Assembly (NCBI GenBank): GCA_904063045.1
Contig: CAJFCJ010000001.1
Coordinates: forward strand, 69,501-133,500
Source: Dimorphilus gyrociliatus
Lineage: Eukaryota > Annelida > Polychaeta > Dinophilidae
Length of the DNA: 64,000 bases
Direction of reading: 5' to 3'
Below the pieces are notes generated by a model. The model had not been told where the DNA came from and made no database searches. It was given only the letters and a program-made list of their open reading frames with translations. The number at the start of each line of letters is the position of its first letter. Position 1 is the stretch's first letter. The translations under genes were made by a program, and so were the position numbers. Positions 25,001 to 35,330 of the stretch are shown here, in pieces.

Positions 25001-25735
25001 GCCTCGTCTAGACACCTATCAGCTACTATCTTAGTTGGCAGTACTCTTGGCTATATTACTGTATTACTTTTTATCAGTAAACCATCTTTTACAATCTGCC
25101 TAATTAATCGGATTGGATTTCACATGACAGTATGCATTATTTATGCACCTCTGCTACTGAAAACACAAAGGGTATACAGAATTTTCAAGGCTGGATCAAA
25201 GGGTAAACAGCGACCAAAATTTGTAAGCAATCAAGCTCAATTATCGGCTACTTTATGCATTGTTTTAATCGAATTAATTCTCGTCATTGTAAGTTTGATA
25301 TTGTGGAAACCCGGATCGGAAAGAATTCAAAGAGTAGAAATCGAAAAACAAGTTGAACTGACTTGTACCAATCCTTTACCGGCGTTAATTTTACCTTTGT
25401 CGTTTAATATCCTTTTGCTGTTACTATGCGGTATTTATGGTTATTTGTCAAGAAAATTACCCGAAAATTTTAACGAATCCTGGTATATCTTTGTTTCCGT
25501 GGCAACGACCATATTTCTGTGGATAGTCTTTTTACCCACATATTTTACCATGTTTTATGTGTATTATAAAGTTATCATTTTGGCAATATGCTTAATTATC
25601 AACGCAACTTTAACCCTACTTTGTTTGTTTATACCCAAGATTTACGCCCTATTCTTTATCTCTGAAGAAGATTTAGTATTCGGAACGATGACTAAAAGCG
25701 AAGTAACCAAAGTTGGACCATCAAGTATAAGCTAA
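22041..25735 (+). CDS. Class C GPCR, mGluR-like, unit 5 (LBD + CRD + 7TM)
   Basis: About 824 aa from exons 22041–23249 (LBD), 23853–24222 (CRD) and 24840–25735 (7TM); the sum is in frame. The start at 22041 gives a signal peptide (VIFLANFIIFVKS); an in-frame ATG at 21987 would add 18 residues. Ser165, Thr188, Asp208, Tyr236 (GSYGEI) and Asp318 (SADSY) equivalents are kept. The first donor is AAG|GTTGTT, phase 0. The second junction is odd: the codon position where units 1 and 2 have CCAG|GTA reads CCAG|GGATGT, with no GT. A GT 5 nt further (GGGAT|GTCACC) could pair with an acceptor at 24853 region (acaag|A) and still keep the ninth cysteine. Read-through instead ends after seven residues. PENFNES and FIPKIYALFF motifs are intact. 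The CRD–7TM exons may also serve LBD modules 3 and 4. Confidence 0.82.
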
Positions 25736-26941
25736 GAAAAGCCCTGATAAAATCCTTTCCTGAACAGCACCTAATTTTAAAATTAGGCACCAAAATTCAG
25801 CTCACACTGGTTTTCACAACTGTATATTTAAAGCTATAAAAATCTAGATTGACAAGGAAGGTTTGATAATATAAATAAATATATGCTCATACCTAGACAC
25901 ACAGCTGCACAAACTCTAATCAATGTAAGACAATATATATATATAAATATATATTTCTATAATTCCAATAGGAGTATATATGTTGTATCTACAGTATCTC
26001 TGTATCAGATATTGGCACCTAGTATGCACTGGGTAACAAAAATATGATTACAATTGTTGTAAATTCCTGGTCAAGAAAACCGGAATTGAAATTGTATGAT
26101 TGTTGATATAAAATAAAAGTATATATTCCAGATATTGTTCATTTCAACTTTTTTTCCACTTATTATCGCATATTACGACCATCTATTATTAGTATTCACT
26201 TGTAACTATCTCTCCCTGTCATTATACATATACTGAATACAGTAAATCTATATATATACTGTATATATGTATTTCATAAACGATTAGCTTAGGCTATTAT
26301 AATAAAAGATGACTTACCGAGTTATCTTTAACTGTTTCTTGTTATTATATTCGGAATATTAAATAAGCATTTTCAAAATAGAAATTTTATATATAGAAAT
26401 GTAATGAGGCTTAAAAACTAATGAATGAATGTCTGCGTTACTATGTCACTACTTTATTATAACACATCACAGAAAAGTTTTAAGATGATAGGATAGTGAA
26501 CAGAAGAAAGATTAAATGAAACTTCTTACATTTACATGATTTTAACTAAAATATCATTGTTTTCTTACGCCTTTTTGTTTTTGGAAAGCAGGGGTAACGA
26601 TAATGATATTGGCTTTTGAAAAACTTGTTATGGACTCTTTTTTACCTTTTAGAAAATAGCTAGGGATAGAAAGTACTATCAATTATGAACAACAGAACAA
26701 ACGCTCTTCCCTATTCTCTTTTTCTTATGAAGTATGGTAACTTATAGAATTAAGAACATTGGAAAGCTATAAGGGAATTTAGGTTTAGAAAAGGTATTCG
26801 ATATGTAAAACGTTTCCATCAAGAAGTGTATTATAACTCATAAAAGGAGAAAAGACTTGTATTTTAATGAAAAATATATGCAAGATGCCTATCATTTTAT
26901 GCTAATATATCTCTCTCTCAATACTTCCGCATAATTGATTT
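25736..26941. other. Intergenic, receptor array to kinase
   Basis: 1.2 kb of AT-rich DNA with TATACAGTATATA-type motifs near 25991 and 26251–26268. No gene seen. Confidence 0.6.
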
Positions 26942-28460
26942 TCAAGCAAGTTTTCTTTCTATTTCTATCATCGATTCCAAGTTGTTTAGATTTTTAATTT
27001 TCGAATCAATATCATCATTGTCTGGTTGCAAAGAAAGCAATAATTTGTCTTTTTGTTCTTTTAAGTCTTTTAGTTCTTTTGATAAAAAAAGGGGGAAGAA
27101 TAGGAAACCAATTTTAAACAGTTTAAAAAATTTATATTAAAAATAGATTTAAACAGTAACATACCTAATTCATCAAAGTCAAACATTTTAGGGAATATTT
27201 CAGAGCCTTGCTTATCCTGCTTCGACATAATTAGTTTTTTTGAATTATTCTCCTCAGTTAGTAAACTTTTGAAAACTTCGTGGCCCATTGCCTCCATTGC
27301 GGTTAGTCTATGATTTGGATTATAAGTTAATAAGCTATCTATTAGCTGTGTTATTTGTGAATCATTAACGAGTAGCTGATTAGCATTGAAAACCTTCAAA
27401 AGTGACTGTCGCTTTATTTCAGGTAATTGAAATTCTTCATAGTTTATATTCATACTTTTAATCTGATGATATATCATTTCATTAGTTATGTGCTGCCATC
27501 TACTTCACGAAAAAAAGATAATTAAATTAACCTCATTTTTTTTTGGCGTTCCACGAACTTTAATAATTTCAACTAGCTGATCTACACTATTCCCACCGGC
27601 GAAAATTGGGTAACCTAAGATCATCTCACAAATAACGCATCCAGTTGACCAAATATCAATCTTAGTATTGTAATTATTAGTTGCAAGAATTAATTCTGGT
27701 GCTCTATAATATCTGGAGCATATATAAGTTATGTTCTTTTCCCCCTCAGTAAGAGCTTTAGCCGAACCAAAATCGCCAATTTTTAGTACTGAATTCCCAT
27801 CATCAATAAGTAAATTTTGCGGTTTAATATCTCTATGACAAAAGTTTTGTCTATGCATATAAGCCAACCCTCTAAGAATTTGATATGAGAAAATTTTAAC
27901 CCAAATCATAGGCATATACTTTTTCATTTTATAATAATGTCTAATTACCTGAATTATTAAAAAAAATTCAATTATAGTAAAGATAAATGTTAAATACATA
28001 TCATTACTTTATAACAAGTATAAGGTAGATACTCCATAACTAAATTCAAGTAAACTTCTTTTGAATTTTCACCAACAGAATAAAAGTAATACAACAATTC
28101 AACAATATGTTTATGGTGAAGGATATTTAGAATTTTTAACTCTCTATTCTTATACTTTTTGTTATGTAACACCTTTTTTATTGCAACTATTTGGGTTTTT
28201 CTTAAATTAGGATTATTTTCTGAATCTATTAATAATTCAGCTTTATATACAATACCGAATGATCCGCTATCAATAATTTTTGCTCTACTATAATAGATAT
28301 CCTGTCTGGATACTTGGCATTCAAAATTGCTTAATTTTTTATAGGCGGATATGGAGAAATATTTTGAATTGTTAACAATCATTGCCTCTTCTTTTTCAAT
28401 TAAGGCAGATTGTTTATTGTCATTTGATGAACTTTGATTGCGTATAAACTGAAATCCCAT
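26942..28460 (-). CDS. Divergent GSK3-type serine/threonine kinase
   Basis: 433 aa from four minus-strand exons (28008–28460, 27532–27948, 27165–27462, 26942–27075). Human GSK3B is 420 aa. Aligned with GSK3B: VAIKKV catalytic Lys, KNREL with the Arg96 equivalent, CHRDIKPQN with Arg180, DFGSAK with Lys205, and [13 protein letters not shown] with the activating Tyr216. The primed-substrate pocket is therefore complete. The regular GSK3 N-terminal inhibitory motif (RPRTTSFAES) is absent, and the first glycine of the ATP loop is Asp ([10 protein letters not shown]). The last exon adds a charged tail, [14 protein letters not shown]. It is more diverged than expected for the main Wnt-pathway GSK3, so it is probably a lineage paralog. 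Introns are 60, 69 and 89 bp. Confidence 0.85.
27493..27501 (-). promoter_or_regulatory. CTCF-like site AGATGGCAG
   Basis: The reverse strand reads GTAGATGGCAG, close to the vertebrate CTCF core. It falls inside the 69-bp second intron of the GSK3-type gene, so it may be incidental. Confidence 0.25.
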
Positions 28461-29281
28461 TCTTATTCCTTTTATGTCTTAATTAAATAAATTATCTCTT
28501 ATTTAATCACTCATTAGTCTTTTCAGCTTTTTGAACATATATGATGATGATGTTATTTTCTCTTTAAAAAACTCTTATATTTTGTATATATTAGTCTCCG
28601 TTTACTTGATAATATCACTAATAAACTCTTTGTTATAGATGCTGAATTTAGATGAAATTTCATCTTTATCTTCCTTCTTAGACAATAAAATGTCTTGAGA
28701 GATTTCGTCACCTCTTTCAAAACAGTCATTTGCGTAAAACTTCTTATATTCACAGTTAATTCAATAGAAATAATAGTTCCATTACTCATCATTTATTCAA
28801 TATTCTAAGCTTTTATTACAGAGAAATATATTAGTGTTCTTTCATTGTAAATTTCAGAATATAGATGGAACTATTGTATCACTGCACCACTGTCTACGAA
28901 CTATCAATATATAGATTTCGTTCCTAAAAAAATGCATTTTCTATTAAAGTCTTATTTTATTGCTGTACTTTAATTAATACTTCATAGATTTCCTATTTAT
29001 TTTTAATTTATAACACCGCCAAAATGTTTCAAATATGACGTCAATATCGGCAAAATAGATGCGTATCAAGAATGTACACCTGGTACGATAGTAAACTAAC
29101 ATTCCTCAATTACTTCAATCTAATTCATAAGTGAAAAATTAGATTTAGTTTAGTTTTTAAAATTATTTAACATATTTTGATAGTTTTATTTTAAATTAAT
29201 ATTTTGTTTTCAATCATATAAATTACTTTTAACAATTTAACTTCTGAGAGAAATATCGATATCTTGAGCGATAAAGGGGGC
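28461..29281. other. Intergenic between kinase and 302-aa gene
   Basis: Divergent gene pair. A perfect CRE lies at 29036–29043. The minus-strand frame at 28553–28792 has no family match and was not accepted as a gene. Confidence 0.5.
29036..29043. promoter_or_regulatory. CRE palindrome TGACGTCA
   Basis: Full palindromic CRE, the site of CREB/ATF/CREM factors, 239 bp before the ATG of the 302-aa gene. Motif match only. Confidence 0.4.
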
Positions 29282-31031
29282 ATGGCAACAACAAATTCCC
29301 AACAACAAACTAAAATAAAAGAATTGACAATGCTTCACGATAAAATGTATTATTCGGCTTCAACTGCTCTGGAAGACTACATCAATGAATATGAGGGAAA
29401 GGTTGCAAGTCAGGTATTAATCTAAATTTTAAATTTAAACATCTATTTGATTTTCTGTGTTTAATTAGGTGAAAGATAGGTATGAAAGGGAATTGATTGA
29501 GTTATTTGCTACACCAACATTATCAGAAAAAAGTCTTATTTTAAATAACAATCAAGACGAATCCATATCAAACGATTTCTCCGAGTCACTCCAAATAACT
29601 AGTACACCAATGAATTACAAGACAATAAAATTAACTGATCCTGTACATGGGCTCTCTCCTATAGGTGATATGAATTCAACAATTAAAGAACCACATACAG
29701 AATCTACAGACACTCAAAGAGAGATATCCAACGAGTTTGGTTCGGAAAATGAAAGAAGGCGTTTATTTGTGAGGCAATTGATCAAAGAAATCGAAGATGA
29801 CGTATCTAGTATAGCGAGTTCTCGGAACGAATTTGAAGTTGTTAATTGGACCAGCGGAGAAGATGAAACTACAGAAATGCTTTTAAAAAAGACGCAAGAG
29901 CTATGTGCTAGAGCCGAAAGATGTTTTTATCCTGGAATGTTTGATAACAATCGAGAAATAAGCGATTCAACATCATTAGCAACAGAAAATGACGTTGACA
30001 TATCATTGCTTGTAGATGAAATTAACAATCGGTGATTACTTCTATAGATTTTCAACCTAATGAACAGGAAATTGACATATCATCTCTTGATATTTTGACT
30101 TAAATTATTATATACAAGAGCTGTTCACTTTTATATATATATCTATATATACAGTATTTATATATATATATATATATAACTCATATGATAGATTCCATCT
30201 ATCGGATATACAGTACATTTAGATAAGGCATATTTATTATACTTATGTTTCATTGCAGATCATCAGAAAATACACATAACCAGGAGCAGGTAAGCAATTT
30301 AAAGCTTTTAAAAGCAAAATCATTTAGGAAATCTAACAAAAATTATGGTCGAAAGACTTTTCCAAATGTAACTTCTACGGAAATGCAATTAAACGTGTCA
30401 TGCTGACTTTTTACATGTAGCATACTTTTATGGTAATCGTCCTATTGATAGTTTCAAGACAAAATACCTCAACAGTGTAGGCGTTTGTAATATAAAGGAT
30501 ATTTTTAAACGAAATATGCTTGTACGACAATTTTTCATAGAATAAGAGAATGATTTGAATTAAGAATTTAAGCTTAGTATGTAAACATAATGTATTCTAT
30601 TTTTTGTGTATTGCTCTATATTAAATAAGTCAGATTGTCTTACAGACGTAGGAGTTTACTTCCTTTGTGTTTACATATTGTACATTTTCATTTAATTACT
30701 TTTATTTTAGCCTTATAATTCTTTCCGAAAATAAGTTACGTAATTTTATACGGTAAAAGCAGGTTCCCTACGACGAATTACAAGCTTCCATTAGTCGTGG
30801 AGAAGAAATAGCCGAAGGTCTATCAAACAGTATCCGCCAATTATTATCCTACAAGAACGAAAGAATTGCAAGTAGCGAATCTTTAGAAAAGTAAGACTGA
30901 TATCTTTTATTAGTTAATGAAAAATTTCGTACTAGGTGTCTATTAACTTTCATTTTTACCTTTTTTTTTTTAACAGGGCTGTCTATCATTTAAATAAACT
31001 GAAATCTTTAATGCAAATAAGCAGAGAGTGA
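29282..31031 (+). CDS. Unrecognised acidic protein, 302 aa
   Basis: Five exons join in frame (29282–29413, 29469–30031, 30259–30289, 30763–30890, 30977–31031); intron phases are 0, 2, 0, 2. The product is hydrophilic, rich in Glu, Ser and Asn, and has no signal peptide or membrane segment. The first 60 residues (MLHDKMYYSASTALEDYI and following) look helical and could form a coiled coil. The middle is low complexity. The last exons (ASISRGEEIAEGLSNSIRQL, then KAVYHLNKLKSLMQ) again look helical. Exon 3 is only 31 nt. I do not recognise the family; a cytoskeletal or centrosomal scaffold would fit the composition but nothing proves it. A perfect CRE lies 239 bp upstream. Confidence 0.7.
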
Positions 31032-31140
31032 ACTTTATTTTTTTTAATACTTTTTTTTAATACTGTTGTGTTTGTTTTTGATTCTTTACACTTTCCATAA
31101 AATACAAATTTTGCTTTGTTTTGAGTTTTTCCTTTTTTAC

Positions 31141-34100
31141 TTAAAAACGGTTATTATTCTTTCTTAAACTCCAGTATTCTTTCGATTCGGACACGAATTC
31201 CGGATGGATTACAAACGATGATTTGTACGGATTGCGAGCATTCTGTACACAAACAATTATATATCCAATTAATTTATCAGCAAACGTATACTACTAATAA
31301 TTAAGCACGGTAGACAGATTATTTTATTTAGGCTTACCGTAAAGAAACTTCTTTCGTTTATGAAATCCTTCCTTGGTGGTCCTCTTCGCTGATGAATGTG
31401 CAGAGGATGGTCTCCCTCATGTCTGGGAAATCCATAACCACGTCTAGAGATGGGAATATGAATAATGAATTTTAATATATTTCTATTGATTCTTGATACT
31501 TTGTATAATTAAAGCTTAAATTAGTATGCAAACTGTTTATCAATGACCATCGTCGGAGTAAGAATACTAGTAGCAGTGGCGAGATCTCCTTTAGGTTTAG
31601 CATATTTAGCTTCTTTCTCAGGTAAGCAGATATACTGATTAAAATCTAAATTATCCTGCCCACTATATGATAATTCAACTACTGTTCTATTTAATCCGTA
31701 CAACTCTGGAGAGCTAATAAAAAAATCATTTGTCTTTTTTATAAGAGATTATTATTCTATGTTCGTAAGCAAAATAAAATCTTACCATGATCCTGCCATA
31801 GCCGATGTCCTATAAGTGAATGTTCAATCTTACCTAAGCTGTAAGCTCTATAATCTCTATGGTGATACCTCACGTATAAATAATTGATGGGTAAAGAGTC
31901 ACGAAAGAATTTAATCAATTAATAACTATATCGAATTAGGTCTTAAAGTAAGAAAATTATTTAACATTACTAGAAAAAGTTAAAACCTCCGAAATAACTT
32001 TGTACAATTACAAAATATCAAAAAAGCATAGTTATATCCCTTACTGTAGATAATCGCACTTCTAAGTTTCCCTTTTGATAGATTGTTTTAATTATCTCGC
32101 ATTATATTCTTATGCTTACGCACTTTGCTGTATCATTGCGATCTTATGATTGAATAAACAATATAAACAAACGTTTTAATGCAAACTATTGGTTTTTCTT
32201 AGCTATTAGTGGGGATATGCCGCCAACATTTATACCATATGCTATACATGGTATATGAGATATATACAGTATATATAGTACATTTATATATATATATATA
32301 TACAGTACATCAGTACATATATCGTTTATACATGCTTCTATTTTTTTAAGTCAGGCTAAATTAACACGCTATAAATAGAATTCCGTAATTACGTTCCTTA
32401 TCATGCGCATGCGCCATCTCCCCCTTTTTTATAATCATAGTATTTGTACTCCGACGATCGACTTGTCATTTAGCTAGTCCACATGTTTTAAGCTTTTAAG
32501 ATTTACCCTTGTAAATTATCAGATAACATTCTAAAATATCTGCCCGACTCATCTCCATACGTTCCAGGAAAATTCGGCTCGGCCAAGGTTGTTCTTATAC
32601 CATAGCTATATGATTTTGAAGGTTTTGCGCTCTGGGCTCTTTTACCACTATTTTCTAAAGCTTTTAATAGATTCACTGCTACTTGACGCTCTAGAAACAA
32701 AAGAAAACCATAAGTATAAAAATAATTCTGTCTCATTAATCAATAGATACCATAGTCGTTAGAGTTATCGATTAGACTCTTTAATGCGGAAATGTTTTGA
32801 GTTTGCTTTATAAGAAAATATTCTTTAGAAATAAGTAAAAGGAAAATTTCTGTAGGGAGGAGAAGTTTAATTAAATATATTCAATAGTTACCTTATATAT
32901 GGCTCTTGAAGTCGGTCGAACCGTTGCTCTAAATGGTTCTGGGATAGGACTATGAAAGATCTCATTTCGTTCGTCGTCCTTAGATATTTCTGTAGCTCGG
33001 CTGAGAGGTCTGGTAGCTTCTTCGTTTCTTTCAGATGCTCTTGTTTTTGGTCGTACAACATCTTCTATTCTCGATTTTGGTCGCGGTGACCCTTTCAAAC
33101 TAGATGGAGGTGGTGGGGTAGGTGTTGTTTTCCAGATAGACCAATGATAATCCTTACGATGTTTCCTACCCGTTGTGGGTCTCTCCCTCATCAATGATGG
33201 GGGCACACTTTTTGGTCGACGAACTTCTGATGGATCACGAAAAACTTTAAGTAACCAGTTAATATTTTGGGTAGACATGTTGGTCTATTAAACTTTGAAT
33301 GGTTACTAAGCGCCTATTATTTCCTATTCGATCTTTTAATGCGTTTTTATTGACAATTTTGTTCTTTTTCATAAGCCTAGAATAATTAGAAAAAAATATG
33401 CCTAATATTTAGCCTGTTGAGTTACTGCCATTCAATTGTTTATTTGACAATCAAAAGTGATTGTTGGTCGTTTCAAACAACCTTATCAAGTTGTGAGCTT
33501 TTGAAAAGTTGGCATTGTGTAAATCTAGTGTATAATTTTTTTTTTCGTTTAATCTTTTATGAATTACTTACGACTTTGGCTTTTTGGTCTTACGGTCGAT
33601 GGCCGACTCCTCTCTTCCGAATCGCCCGTAGGAATGGTTATAAATTCTGTTTTTTTCCCTTCCTCCGATAATTCTAATTTGTCAATGACGTGGTCTATAG
33701 CGCTAGTTTGTTGTGGGGATGGTGATACTTGAAGTTGTCGCACGCTAATTGGAGTTGCTGTATGAGAAACATAGAAGCTTTAGGATATTAATTAACGAAG
33801 AAAATTTTTTCCTTTCATTAATTATTCCCCTACCGTTCGATGTCTGATAGTCCTTTACACGAAAAGGAATACAAGAGGATTAATAGAGTCAAACCTGATA
33901 ATCCGAGATAATCCTCTAATCTTTCAATTAGTAATTATAACAGTGGGAATACGGAATTTTTAGACTCTTTAGTAAAGAAAAAGAATTTTTACATTATTAT
34001 AAAATATTCTATTCATAGAGTTTAATCTACTGTTCTAAAATCTTTTGAAAAGAAGTGATAGTGATTTACATTATCAAATGCATTGTAATCCATAGTTGTG

Positions 34101-34925
34101 AACAATTATATAAGAAATTGATTTCCTTCTCGCTCAGCTAAGAAATAGAATTATATAGAATAAGGTTAGATATACAGTATATATATATATATATACATAT
34201 AAATCAGTCAGTAGACTTATGATAATCTTTATATTATACATTTAGAAAAAGACCTAATTAAATAATAAAATTTATTTAGAATTGAATTGGATAATCAGGT
34301 ATTTGAAATTCATTTAGCGTTAGCTTGATATTATACATGAAAATATATTAATATTAGAAATCGATATTGCAGTTTTCTTTATATTATTAAGTAAAATATT
34401 CATTTGTTTTTCTTTTTCATTTTTCTCTTTAATAGAAAGCATTGAAAAAAGGAGACTAACGTTAAAAATTCTAATAGATGAATTGTATGTATCTATTCAA
34501 AGTGGAATAATCCTATTATTAATTTACTTACCAGTTATAGTTAGCTTGTAATTTATCTTGCTTACAGCTTCGTTGGCGTCGTTCTTTAACTGATGACTAC
34601 TGACAGCCATAGTGTGACCACCGATTGGAGCACTTCGCTCCTTAATCAATTTATCCAAATAATCCTTGACCGCTTCATGAACCTCCTCTTTCAATTTTGA
34701 CTTGACAGGTCGATTTTTAACCTTCGTTCTTAACATCTCTTCGTTCTAGGTAAAGGAGAAAAATTGATCAAAGTTGTTGGTTACTGTATTAAATACATAG
34801 AAACGACGACTAAATGGCCTCCCTTAATCCTCTCATGACTGATTAAGGCCTATAATTACTACCGATTTAGTATTCTTTTCTAAATCTTCGGGTAAACTAT
34901 TAACGTTCGGTAATTCAGCATCCAT
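31141..34925 (-). CDS. Unrecognised RPxS-repeat protein, 486 aa
   Basis: Nine minus-strand exons join in frame: 34863–34925, 34532–34745, 33572–33757, 32892–33244, 32507–32688, 31786–31868, 31534–31705, 31338–31443, 31141–31242. The start MDAELPNVNS is supported by an exon ending at a clean donor. The N-terminal third has a helical, charged segment (KSKLKEEVHEAVKDYLDKLI). The middle carries at least six R-P-x-[ST] repeats (TVRPKSQS, RRPKSV, PRPKSR, VRPKTR, TRPLSR, VRPTSR) with prolines and basic residues. The C-terminal 150 residues are conserved-looking, with many aromatics (RDYRAYSLG, GHRLWQDH, NPYKSSFVIHPEF). No membrane segment. Basic, repeat-rich sequences of this kind often bind microtubules, but this is inference. 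The exon 3–4 acceptor is uncertain (33244 or 33226, both in frame); two adjacent genes are an alternative. Confidence 0.65.
32262..32318. repeat. TATA repeat with TATACAGTATATA motifs
   Basis: Alternating TA interrupted by ACAGT units, inside an intron of the 486-aa gene. Same motif as elsewhere in the window. Confidence 0.55.
32411..32419 (-). promoter_or_regulatory. CTCF-like site AGATGGCGC
   Basis: Reverse-strand AGATGGCGC next to a GCGCATGC palindrome, inside an intron of the 486-aa gene. Confidence 0.35.
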
Positions 34926-35298
34926 ATTGCTTATATCAATTTTTTATTTTTCAACGATTTTCAATGTTTGCCGGTCGAAATTTGCTCGATTAATGTCTAC
35001 ACTGTTGAATATTTTTACGCTTTTGATTTGTCGCTGTTTAAATATTGATCCTATTTTTGAAAAAAAGGGTTTGGCGTTATCAAAATAAAAGAAATCGACG
35101 CGTCTGGTTGTTTTGTGAAAGGATTTAAACTAGTTATGTATTTACTTTCTGTAATTGCTGTGAATTTAAATTCTCGTGCCCAGTGTTAAAGTGGTTCAGT
35201 GCTCCATATTTAGAATATTCTTTTTATAACCACCATTTACGCCTTCTAGCAAAGTGGTTGTTTTTTCTCTCACTGTTTACGGTGTCCGAAACCAGTCA
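34926..35298. other. Divergent promoter region, 486-aa gene and GLMP
   Basis: The two genes start 405 bp apart on opposite strands. Besides the CLEAR palindrome at its GLMP end, no clear element was seen. Confidence 0.5.
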
Positions 35299-35308
35299 GT
35301 CACGTGAC
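35299..35308. promoter_or_regulatory. CLEAR element GTCACGTGAC
   Basis: Exact 10-bp CLEAR palindrome, the TFEB/TFE3/MITF site that coordinates lysosomal genes in mammals. It lies 22 bp before the ATG of the lysosomal gene GLMP, so it is probably in the core promoter or 5' UTR. Confidence 0.75.
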
Positions 35309-35330
35309 AGTCATATGATTCAAAAGGAAA

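Noticed and set aside
27478-27531. CACATAACTAATGAAATG as a coding part of the GSK3-type kinase
   Set aside because: Alignment with GSK3 (GTPxxxQIxxMNxNYxEF) is exact when the acceptor at 27462 is used, so this is intron.
28553-28792. Minus-strand frame of 79 codons, with a second acidic frame ending before it
   Set aside because: Two overlapping frames look equally plausible, no splice sites join them cleanly and neither resembles a known family.
31810-31833. 24-bp GTAAGA…TATAG segment that looks like an intron in the 486-aa gene
   Set aside because: Its length is a multiple of three with no stop, and 24 bp is too short to splice. It was kept as coding sequence.
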